Shown: one piece after another, positions 1 to 5,425 of the stretch | Layout: every line of letters starts with the position of its first letter | Numbering within the stretch: the stretch's first letter is position 1 | Origin: an uncultured Anaerolineae bacterium | GTDB taxonomy: Bacteria; Chloroflexota; Anaerolineae; B4-G1; DUEL01 | Assembly (NCBI GenBank): GCA_937942115.1 | Contig: CALDFY010000244.1 | Coordinates: 1-7,097 of the forward strand | Direction of reading: 5' to 3' | DNA: 7,097 bases | Notes under the pieces: generated by a model | The model's input: the letters and a program-made list of their open reading frames with translations, nothing else | The model's database searches: none | Told to the model about the DNA's origin: nothing | Program-made: the position numbers and the translations under genes

Positions 1-9
1 CGGAGCGCT

Positions 10-38
10 TTGACATTTTTCCAAAACCTGCCTATACT
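10..38 (+). promoter_or_regulatory. Strong sigma70-type promoter
   Basis: TTGACA at 10-15 and TATACT at 33-38 are separated by 17 bases, which is almost the ideal housekeeping-sigma promoter. Transcription should start near 44-46. No ordinary gene follows; instead a strong terminator lies about 100 nt downstream, so the promoter appears to drive a short RNA. Seen: the two hexamers and their spacing. Inferred: activity. Confidence 0.6.
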
Positions 39-44
39 GGATCC

Positions 45-146
45 AGACACGCAGATCGGGAGGCTCCCCTTGCGTGTAATTCTTTCCATCCGAGAGCCGA
101 TTTCAAACGGCACGCAGCCGGCGGGCTGACGTGCCGTTTTGTTTTT
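45..146 (+). ncRNA. Candidate small RNA or orphan leader (about 100 nt)
   Basis: The unit lies between the promoter at 10-38 and an intrinsic terminator at 105-146. Its 5' part can form a hairpin, with ACACGCA (47-53) pairing with TGCGTGT (71-77) and a short inner GGGA/TCCC stem. It matches no RNA family I recognise. A ribosome-binding-like GGGAGG (58-63) sits six bases before a TTG (70-72) that opens a 19-codon frame ending at TGA 127-129, inside the terminator hairpin. Its product begins MRVILSIREPIS, so a leader peptide is conceivable but weakly supported. Either a standalone sRNA or an attenuator left without its operon would fit. The 5' and 3' ends are inferred. Confidence 0.45.
105..146 (+). 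terminator. Strong rho-independent terminator
   Basis: AAACGGCACG (105-114) pairs perfectly with CGTGCCGTTT (130-139). An inner CAGCC/GGCTG stem (115-119 with 124-128) closes a GGCG loop, with A129 bulged. The hairpin runs directly into a T-rich tract (TTTTGTTTTT, 137-146). It ends the short transcript that should begin near 45. Confidence 0.8.
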
Positions 147-218
147 CTGTAACCATTCCGCTCAGTCCCATTCGGTTCGGAGCTCTCATGAGGAGGCGGA
201 AAGGCCCCACCCCCCTTT

Positions 219-261
219 ATCCCCCTTCCCCACAGCCCAAAGGGCCGTGGGGAAGGGGGAT
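219..261. repeat. Long near-perfect foldback palindrome
   Basis: Bases 219-233 are the exact reverse complement of 247-261 (15 of 15). Inside, GCCC (235-238) pairs with GGGC (242-245) around an AAA loop, with only one A-C mismatch (234/246) in the whole stem. The plus strand is followed by GGAAAAAAA and the minus strand by AAAGGGG, so neither side has the T-tract of an intrinsic terminator. The C-rich arm is preceded by a similar C-rich stretch (205-217). It is best described as an intergenic REP-like palindrome of unknown role; a rho-independent terminator is unlikely. Confidence 0.75.
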
Positions 262-273
262 GGAAAAAAATAT

Positions 274-558
274 GGCTCATGTCGGTTTTGAGGTGAAATG
301 AGGGACTATCCACGCGCTCGAGCCGTCCAGTCCCAGCTCGCCCACTTCCAGTGATGTACCTATGGAAACATCGCCCATAAGCAGCAAGATTTTTGTGTCA
401 AATTGTTGTGGTATTCCACTTATTCAAAATCTTGCGAAGGGGAAAATGCATCACAAGACCCTGCTCTGATCTGAATCTAATGGCTTCAAGGAGAAATAGA
501 TCTCCATCCTTCTGATTGGACCGCTTACCCAGGTTTCACCTCAAAGCCGACATGAGCC
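274..558. mobile_element. Element bounded by 25-bp inverted repeats (MITE-like or IS remnant)
   Basis: The 25 bases at 274-298 (starting GGCTCATGTCGG) match the reverse complement of 534-558 at 24 of 25 positions. They enclose 235 bases of lower GC than the surroundings. The interior has its own inverted repeat, GCAAGATTTT (384-393) with AAAATCTTGC (426-435). No transposase is recognisable. On the minus strand a short open frame of about 48 codons runs into the left repeat (product contains ILLLMGDVSIG), but it has no family I know. I see no target-site duplication next to the repeats. The GGCTC ends loosely recall ISL3-type termini, which is only an impression. Confidence 0.5.
384..435. repeat. 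Internal stem-loop within the inverted-repeat element
   Basis: GCAAGATTTT (384-393) and AAAATCTTGC (426-435) are perfect 10-base complements around a 32-base loop. Within that loop GTGG (408-411) pairs with CCAC (416-419) across TATT. The nested fold sits near the middle of the 274-558 element, which supports a foldback architecture there. Confidence 0.5.
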
Positions 559-868
559 GAGTCGCAGCCTAACATCGTGAGGCGCCGATGCCCGCCCTTG
601 TGCTTTCTTGTGGCGGTCTTGCCCACTAAGGTATCCGTGATGCAGGGGGTCCCGCCGGCGGCGACAAGTGGGTGCGGCTCACACCAACCGTTAGCAGGCC
701 CGAGGGATAAAGGCTCTACGCGGCAGGGAAGGGCGGTCAGGCGGCGAGGCCGGGCGCGGGGTTTTGCCTGTCTGCGCTTGCAGCCGACAGCGCCCCCGCT
801 CGCAGCGCTCGTTCCGCATGCGGCCGGGTGGTATGTCCTTTCGTGTTCGCCGCTCGGAACGCGTTTTC
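559..868. other. GC-rich intergenic stretch without a supported gene
   Basis: Open frames exist on both strands, but their products are rich in Arg, Pro, Gly and Cys, have no recognisable domain, and one runs across the his promoter and leader, so they look like chance frames in GC-rich DNA. Small pairings are visible: CATCG/CGATG (573-577 with 586-590), CCCACT/AGTGGG (622-627 with 667-672) and CGTTCCG/CGGAACG (810-816 with 855-861). None adds up to a known RNA. It may be decayed mobile or genic DNA. Confidence 0.5.
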
Positions 869-896
869 TTGACTTTCCGCTAAACAGTGATACAAT
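869..896 (+). promoter_or_regulatory. his operon promoter
   Basis: TTGACT (869-874) and TACAAT (891-896) are separated by 16 bases, each one or two bases from consensus. Transcription should begin near 903, giving only about 18 nt before the leader ATG at 921. The position directly ahead of the leader peptide and attenuator supports this as the promoter for the whole operon. Confidence 0.75.
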
Positions 897-920
897 ATTC
901 CCACCATGAGGGTCCGAATT

Positions 921-995
921 ATGCACATCCAGGCACGCCATCACCATCACGGGTCCTCGCCGCCTGACCGGGAGGATCCGGTTCGGCTTGCCTGA
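921..995 (+). CDS. hisL: his operon leader peptide, histidine-rich
   Basis: This is a 24-residue frame whose product starts MHIQARHHHH and ends VRLA at TGA 993-995. Five of 24 residues are His, with four consecutive codons at 939-950 (CAT CAC CAT CAC). It is a sensor rather than a functional protein: ribosomes should pause at the His run when charged tRNA-His is scarce. A GAGG at 909-912 lies eight bases before ATG 921. An in-frame ATG at 906 would add five residues (MRVRI), but it falls within a few bases of the predicted transcription start and would be nearly leaderless, so 921 is preferred. The enteric HisL also has a His run but is otherwise dissimilar. The call rests on the His run together with the promoter and the alternative RNA folds around it. 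Confidence 0.85.
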   Translation: MHIQARHHHHGSSPPDREDPVRLA

Positions 996-1033
996 AGTGT
1001 GCTGAAGGCATATCTGGAACCTGTTGAGCGTCC

Positions 1034-1072
1034 AGCCCTCCCGGTCAAACCGGCGAGGGCTTTTTTTATTTT
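1034..1072 (+). terminator. Attenuator (intrinsic) terminator before hisG
   Basis: AGCCCTC (1034-1040) pairs with GAGGGCT (1055-1061), and CCGGT (1041-1045) pairs with ACCGG (1049-1053) around a CAA loop. C1054 is the only bulge. The stem is followed by TTTTTTTATTTT (1061-1072). It lies between the leader peptide stop and the hisG ribosome binding site (1077-1083), where only a regulated terminator makes sense. Confidence 0.92.
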
Positions 1073-1090
1073 CGTTGGAGGAGCGTCCCT

Positions 1091-2101
1091 ATGAACCAAC
1101 GTACCGACATCCGCCTCTCGTTGCCCAGCAAGGGCCATCTGGCCCAGGCTTCGTTGGATTTCCTGGATGCCTGTGGCCTGAGGGTGGAAAAACCCAACCC
1201 CCGCCAGTATGAAGCCCATATCTCGGCCCTGCCCGGCCTGACCGTCCTCTTCCAGCGTCCCGGTGACATCGTGGTCAGTGTGCGCGATGGCAGTGTGGAC
1301 TTTGGGCTTACCGGAATGGACATCGTGCGCGAGCGGCAGGAGGATAACGGCGCGATATTCATGCTCCACGATGCACTGAATTTCGGGCATTGCCGTCTGT
1401 GTCTGGCGGTGCCCGAATCCTGGGATACGGTGTTCACCGTGGCTGACCTGGCTGCCTGTGCCCGGACCCTGGCCCGTCCGCTGCGGGTGGCGACCAAATT
1501 CCCCCGTCTCACCGGTGACTTTTTGCGCCGTCACGGCGTCCCTTTCACGCTCATCCATGCCGAAGGGACATTAGAGGTTGCCCCGGCCATCGGTTATGCT
1601 GACCTGATCGCCGATTTGGTCTCCTCCGGGCAGACACTGCGCGATAATCGGTTACGCCCTTTGAATGACGGCGTTATCCTCCACTCCCAGGCCGTCCTGA
1701 TCGCGAACCGCGCGGCCCTCAAATCCCGTCCCGAGGTGCTGAATATGGCCCGTACCCTGTTGGAGTTCATTGAGGCGCACTTAAGGGCCGGGGACCACGT
1801 CTCCGTCTTCGCCAATATGCGCGGCGAATCCCCCCAGGCCATCGCGCAACGGATGTTCGCTCAGCCGACCCTGGGGGGCCTGCAGGGGCCGACCATTGCA
1901 CCGGTCATTGTTCGGGACGGAAACCCGAACTGGTATGCGGTGCACATCATTGTGCGCCGGGAGCAACTTTTTGAGGCGGTCACCGGCTTGCGTGCCATCG
2001 GCGGCAGTGGGGTCGTTGTCACTCCGGTGATGTACATCTTTGAAGAGGAACCGGCCCGCTACCGGCAGATGATGGATGCTTTGGAAGGAGAAGAGCGATG
2101 A
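1091..2101 (+). CDS. hisG: ATP phosphoribosyltransferase, long form
   Basis: It catalyses the first and committed step of histidine synthesis: ATP plus PRPP gives N1-(5-phosphoribosyl)-ATP and pyrophosphate in the cytoplasm. The 336 residues form a periplasmic-binding-protein-like catalytic region (about 1-235), including the substrate-binding DGSVDFGLTGMDIV stretch (66-79) and the PRPP-binding loop around EGTLEVAPAIG (158-168) through SGQTL (179-183). A C-terminal ACT-like HisG_C domain follows (about 236-320, with LQGPTIAPVI at 264-273). That domain marks the long form, which needs no HisZ partner and in characterised relatives mediates feedback inhibition by histidine. It is somewhat longer than the roughly 300 residues of the E. 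coli enzyme. ATG 1091 is chosen because GGAGGAG (1077-1083) sits seven bases upstream. It is the first structural gene after the attenuator and overlaps hisD by four bases. Confidence 0.97.
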   Translation: MNQRTDIRLSLPSKGHLAQASLDFLDACGLRVEKPNPRQYEAHISALPGLTVLFQRPGDIVVSVRDGSVDFGLTGMDIVRERQEDNGAIFMLHDALNFGHCRLCLAVPESWDTVFTVADLAACARTLARPLRVATKFPRLTGDFLRRHGVPFTLIHAEGTLEVAPAIGYADLIADLVSSGQTLRDNRLRPLNDGVILHSQAVLIANRAALKSRPEVLNMARTLLEFIEAHLRAGDHVSVFANMRGESPQAIAQRMFAQPTLGGLQGPTIAPVIVRDGNPNWYAVHIIVRREQLFEAVTGLRAIGGSGVVVTPVMYIFEEEPARYRQMMDALEGEER

Positions 2102-3426
2102 TCAAAATCTACACAGACCTGGAGGAAGCCCGGCGAACGGTGCTCCGGCGGCGGAGTACGCTCCATTCGGACAATGTGCCGGAGCCGGTACGGTCCGGCA
2201 TTCGCCGCATTTTTGGTGCGGAACGGACGCCGGAAGAAGCGGTGGCCCGCATTCTGAGCGACGTGCGCCAGCGTGGGGACGAGGCGCTGCGGGAGTGGAC
2301 GGCCCGCATTGATGGCCTGACGCTGGATACCTTTGAGGTACCGGCAGAGGCTCTGGCCACTGCCCACGATGCCCTCCCCCCCGACCTGGCCGAGGCGCTT
2401 CATCTGGCCGCCGAGCGCATCCGTGCTTTTCATGCCCGTCAGCCCATCCCTTCCTGGATGACGACAGACCTGGGTGGAGTGATGGGCCAGCGCGCGGTGC
2501 CCTTGCGGCGGGTCGGAATCTACGTGCCAGGCGGTACGGCCCCGTTGCCTTCGTCGCTGCTGATGGCCGCCATCCCCGCTCGCGTGGCCGGCGTGGACGA
2601 AATCTACGTCTGCACCCCGCCCCGCCGTGGGGACGGTCATGTCTCCCCGGTCATCCTGGCCGCCGCCCATATCGTCGGCGTGGACCGGCTTTTCCGGTTG
2701 GGGGGCGCGCAGGCGGTCGCCGCGTTGGCCTACGGCACCGAGACGGTCCCCCGCGTGGACAAGATTGTGGGAGCGGGAGGGCTATTCACCACCCTGGCCA
2801 AGCGGCAGGTCTACGGCCTCGTCGGACTGGATGGGCTATACGGCCCCACGGAGACGGTGATCGTAGCCGACGATTCGGCCAATCCAGCCTGGGTCGCCGC
2901 TGACCTGCTGGCCCAGGCGGAACACGACGAGCTGGCTACCGCCATTCTGCTCACCCCATCCCGTTCGCTGGCGGAAGCGGTCCAGGACCAGGTCGCCCGG
3001 CAGGCCGAAGGGCTGAGTCGGAATGAAGTGATTGCCGCATCGCTGGCTGGGCAGGGGGGCATCGTCCTCACGCCGGACCTGGAGACCGCCGTTCGCCTGG
3101 CCGACGAGTTCGCTCCGGAGCACCTCTGCCTCTCCGTCCGTGACCCGGAGGGATGGGCCGAACGGATTCGCAACGCGGGTGGGGTCTTCCTGGGCGAGCA
3201 CTCCTGCGAAGTGCTGGGGGATTACGTGGCCGGGCCCAGCCACATCATGCCCACCGGGGGCACGGCTCGCTTCGCTTCGCCGCTCAATGTGCTGGACTTT
3301 GTCAAAATCATCAATATCGTCGGGTTGGACGCGGCCACCGCAACCCGGCTCTGCTCAACAGCCGCTCGCATCGCCCAGGCCGAATCGCTCACCGCCCATG
3401 CGGCAGCGGCGGAATGGAGGGGGTGA
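2098..3426 (+). CDS. hisD: Histidinol dehydrogenase
   Basis: It performs the last step, the two-stage NAD-dependent oxidation of L-histidinol to L-histidine through histidinal; the enzyme is a zinc-dependent homodimer. At 442 residues it has normal family length. Expected zinc ligands are present as Q273, H276, D375 and H434, matching E. coli Q259, H262, D360 and H419 at a constant offset. The acid/base pair is E341-H342 in APEHL. The conserved GDYVAGPSH (374-382) and the nucleotide-binding YVPGGTAPLPSS (142-152 region) are intact. The signature segment is unusual: 225-251 contains GAGGLFTTLAKRQVYG and LDGLYGPTE, where most relatives have GPGN and IDxxAGPSE. The ATG lies inside the hisG stop (ATGA) with GGAAGGAG at 2083-2090. 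hisB follows after two bases. Confidence 0.96.
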   Translation: MIKIYTDLEEARRTVLRRRSTLHSDNVPEPVRSGIRRIFGAERTPEEAVARILSDVRQRGDEALREWTARIDGLTLDTFEVPAEALATAHDALPPDLAEALHLAAERIRAFHARQPIPSWMTTDLGGVMGQRAVPLRRVGIYVPGGTAPLPSSLLMAAIPARVAGVDEIYVCTPPRRGDGHVSPVILAAAHIVGVDRLFRLGGAQAVAALAYGTETVPRVDKIVGAGGLFTTLAKRQVYGLVGLDGLYGPTETVIVADDSANPAWVAADLLAQAEHDELATAILLTPSRSLAEAVQDQVARQAEGLSRNEVIAASLAGQGGIVLTPDLETAVRLADEFAPEHLCLSVRDPEGWAERIRNAGGVFLGEHSCEVLGDYVAGPSHIMPTGGTARFASPLNVLDFVKIINIVGLDAATATRLCSTAARIAQAESLTAHAAAAEWRG

Positions 3427-3428
3427 AT

Positions 3429-4019
3429 ATGCGCATCGCCACGATCCATCGCCAGACGGCGGAAACCGATGTCTATCTCACGCTCAACCTGGACGGCGCC
3501 GGTCAGTATCAGGGCGAAACCGGCCTGGGGTTTCTGGACCACATGCTGGCTCAGGTTGCTCTCCACGGCCTGTTTGATCTAACGGTACGGGTTTGCGGTG
3601 ACCTCCATGTGGACCCCCACCACACGGTGGAGGACACGGCCCTGGGGCTGGGAGAGGCTCTTGACCAGGCGCTGGGGGACCGGGCGGGCATTGTGCGCAT
3701 CGGCGCGGCCTACGTGCCTATGGACGAGGCCCTGGCCTTTGTCGCTGTAGACCTCTCCGGTCGGCCCTACGCTGTGGCCGAAATGCGCTGGGCCGGTCCG
3801 AGCGTCGGGGGCCTGCCGGTGACGCTGATCTCCCATTTCTTTGAATCCCTCGCCGTCGCCGCCCGGGCGACCATCCATGCCCATCTCCTCTATGGTCGGG
3901 ACGACCATCACCAGGCCGAAGCGCTGTTCAAGGCTCTGGGCCGGGCCCTGGGCGCGGCCACGCGGCTGGACCCCCGGCGTGGCGAGATGATTCCTTCAAC
4001 CAAGGGGAAACTGGTATGA
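3429..4019 (+). CDS. hisB: Imidazoleglycerol-phosphate dehydratase
   Basis: It dehydrates imidazole glycerol phosphate to imidazole acetol phosphate, using manganese held by histidine-rich motifs in a 24-mer assembly in known relatives. The 196 residues are the usual monofunctional length, with no fused histidinol-phosphate phosphatase domain. Key segments are GFLDHMLAQVALHG (34-47), DPHHTVEDT (62-70), PMDEALAFVAVDLSGRPY (97-114), HFFESLA (136-142) and GRDDHHQAEALFK (156-168), the last fitting the second family signature exactly. The frame stays open far upstream into hisD, but homology starts at MRIATIHR and GGAGGGGG (3416-3423) precedes ATG 3429 by five bases, so this start is chosen. The end overlaps hisH by four bases. 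Confidence 0.96.
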   Translation: MRIATIHRQTAETDVYLTLNLDGAGQYQGETGLGFLDHMLAQVALHGLFDLTVRVCGDLHVDPHHTVEDTALGLGEALDQALGDRAGIVRIGAAYVPMDEALAFVAVDLSGRPYAVAEMRWAGPSVGGLPVTLISHFFESLAVAARATIHAHLLYGRDDHHQAEALFKALGRALGAATRLDPRRGEMIPSTKGKLV

Positions 4020-4645
4020 TCGCTCTGATTGACTACGGGGCTGGAAACGTGCGCTCTGTGCACAAAGCCCTGGAGGCTGTCGGCGCCGAGGTGCGGCTGG
4101 CCCGCGACCCCGGTCCGCTGGCAGACGCCGAGAAGGTCGTTCTGCCAGGAGTGGGGGCGTTCGGTGACTGTATGGCCGGCCTGCGCCGCGCCAGGCTGGT
4201 GGACGCATTGTACCGGGTGGTGGAGGAGGGCAAACCGCTGCTGGGTATCTGCGTCGGTATGCAGGTGCTGTTTGAGGAAGGCGAGGAAATGGGTCGCCAC
4301 GCCGGACTTGGCCTTCTGCCAGGACGGGTGGTCCGCTTTTATTTCGCAGAGAGGGGGCTGGGGGTGAACCCTTCTCTCAAAATTCCCCACACCGGCTGGA
4401 ATCAGATTCAGATCGTCAAACCTTCCCTCCTGTTCTATGGCCTGCCCTCTGGCGCTTGGGTCTACTTCAACCACGCCTATTTCTGCCAGGCACAGCCAGA
4501 GCATGTCCTGGCGATCTCCGATTACGGCGGGCCTTTTGCGGCGGTCGTGGGACGCGAGAACGTCTACGGCGTCCAGTTCCATCCGGAGAAAAGCCAGGAG
4601 GTGGGATTGCAGATATTGCGGAACTTTGTGGAGCGAGTAAAATGA
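4016..4645 (+). CDS. hisH: Imidazole glycerol phosphate synthase, glutaminase subunit
   Basis: This is the class I glutamine amidotransferase half of IGP synthase. It hydrolyses glutamine and passes ammonia to HisF. At 209 residues it has the family's normal length. The nucleophile is C79 in GICVGMQ (77-83) and the other triad residues are H189 and E191 in QFHPEKSQ. The oxyanion-strand motif PGVGAFGD (44-51) and PHTGWNQ (124-130) are present. The segment usually resembling YFVHSYY reads YFNHAYF (150-156), a small departure near the HisF interface. The ATG is embedded in the hisB stop with an AAGGGG-type ribosome site just upstream. It overlaps hisA by four bases. hisF, its obligate partner, is two genes downstream, as in many his operons. 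Confidence 0.96.
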   Translation: MIALIDYGAGNVRSVHKALEAVGAEVRLARDPGPLADAEKVVLPGVGAFGDCMAGLRRARLVDALYRVVEEGKPLLGICVGMQVLFEEGEEMGRHAGLGLLPGRVVRFYFAERGLGVNPSLKIPHTGWNQIQIVKPSLLFYGLPSGAWVYFNHAYFCQAQPEHVLAISDYGGPFAAVVGRENVYGVQFHPEKSQEVGLQILRNFVERVK

Positions 4646-5403
4646 ACAGGAATTGGGAAGTGTATCCGGCCATAGACCTCCGGCAGGGGCGGGTGGTGCG
4701 GCTGCGGCAGGGTGACCCGAACTGGGAGACGGAGTACGCTACCGACCCACTGCGCGTGGCCCGCCGATGGCGGGAGGCTGGCGCAAGATGGCTGCATGTC
4801 GTCAGCCTGGACGGCGCTTTCGGGGAGAGCGGCGGGGCGAACCGGGCGGCCCTGGCGCGCATTCTCACCACCGGGCTGCGGGTCCAGTTCGGCGGCGGGC
4901 TGCGCACTCTGGATTCCATCCGTCAGGTGCTGGACATGGGAGTGAGCCGGGTGGTGATCGGCACCGCAGCGGTGCAGGACCCGGCCCTGGTAGAGGAGGC
5001 GCTGGCCCAGTTCGGAGCGGAACGGGTAGCCCTGGGCATTGACGCCCGTGAGGGTCAGGTATGCATCCACGGCTGGCATGAGGCCACCACGGTGACAACC
5101 ATCGGGCTGGCTCAACGGTGGGCGGCCAGGGGTCTGCGTTGGCTCATCTTTACCGATATTGTCCGGGATGGAATGAGCAGCGGGCTCAATCTGGAAGTCC
5201 CGGTTCAATTGGCCCAGGCGACAGGCTTAAACGTCATCGCCTCTGGCGGTGTGGCCGGTTTGGAGGATGTGCAACGGGCCTGCGAAGCCGGGCTGAGCGG
5301 CGTCATCATCGGGCGGGCGCTCTACGAAGGGAGGCTGACATTGGAGGATGCCTTGCGCGTCTCCACAATGGCTCGTTCTGTGGAACGCGCGGCCATGCTG
5401 TGA
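4642..5403 (+). CDS. hisA: ProFAR isomerase (phosphoribosylformimino-AICAR-P isomerase)
   Basis: It converts ProFAR to PRFAR by an Amadori rearrangement on a TIM barrel. The protein of 253 residues has the catalytic aspartates D12 (PAIDLRQGRVVRL) and D134 (LGIDAREG), and T171 in FTDIVRDG. These correspond to Thermotoga D8, D127 and T164. Phosphate-binding turns are FGGGLRT (83-89) and ASGGV (200-204). The strand usually reading VDLDGA is VSLDGA here (S55 in place of Asp). The last few residues (SVERAAML) are not conserved. The frame is open for 62 codons upstream inside hisH, but ATG 4642, in the hisH stop and eight bases after GGAG (4630-4633), fits the family start. The related enzyme PriA is possible in actinobacteria, but the operon is otherwise a standard his set. 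Confidence 0.93.
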   Translation: MNRNWEVYPAIDLRQGRVVRLRQGDPNWETEYATDPLRVARRWREAGARWLHVVSLDGAFGESGGANRAALARILTTGLRVQFGGGLRTLDSIRQVLDMGVSRVVIGTAAVQDPALVEEALAQFGAERVALGIDAREGQVCIHGWHEATTVTTIGLAQRWAARGLRWLIFTDIVRDGMSSGLNLEVPVQLAQATGLNVIASGGVAGLEDVQRACEAGLSGVIIGRALYEGRLTLEDALRVSTMARSVERAAML

Positions 5404-5425
5404 AAGGGGATTCAGGAGGAGAGGG

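Larger units (their letters stand above)
921..1072 (+). promoter_or_regulatory. Histidine transcription attenuator
   Basis: Three mutually exclusive pairings can be drawn. (a) Terminator: 1034-1045 with 1049-1061. (b) Antiterminator: 965-975 with 1037-1047, 11 perfect pairs that consume the terminator's 5' arm; inner stems 980-984/1017-1021 and 990-993/1006-1009 can stack within. (c) Protector: 951-958 with 972-979, eight pairs including one G-U, which hides part of the antiterminator strand. Segment 951-958 starts immediately after the last His codon, so a ribosome stalled on the His run would cover it, free 965-975, and allow read-through into hisG. With ample His-tRNA the protector re-forms and the terminator wins. 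An alternative local hairpin (967-971/978-982) would also mask the antiterminator. Pairings are seen; the switching is inferred from known his and trp attenuators. Confidence 0.85.

Noticed and set aside
219..270. Palindrome at 219-261 as an intrinsic terminator
   Set aside because: The plus strand is followed by an A-run and the minus strand by AAAGGGG; neither gives the required U-tract.
32..313. 93-codon minus-strand open frame across the 5' region
   Set aside because: It runs through the terminator and the large palindrome, its product is low-complexity (Pro/Gly/Arg-rich), and no domain is visible.
384..435. CRISPR-like repeat
   Set aside because: Only one inverted repeat pair is present, with no direct repeats at regular spacing anywhere in the window.
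334..480. Short minus-strand frame of about 48 codons ending in the left inverted repeat, as a transposase remnant
   Set aside because: Too short, no start signal I can defend and no transposase motif; kept only as a remark on the element.
525..950. 141-codon minus-strand open frame, with an overlapping plus-strand frame at 577-909
   Set aside because: Both are Arg/Pro/Cys-rich without recognisable domains. The minus frame crosses the his promoter and leader, and the plus frame ends at the leader start. They look like chance frames in GC-rich DNA.
3153..3428. N-terminal extension of hisB upstream of 3429
   Set aside because: It lies out of frame within hisD and HisB homology begins at 3429 with a good ribosome site.
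4456..4641. N-terminal extension of hisA inside hisH
   Set aside because: Family alignment and the ATGA overlap both place the start at 4642.
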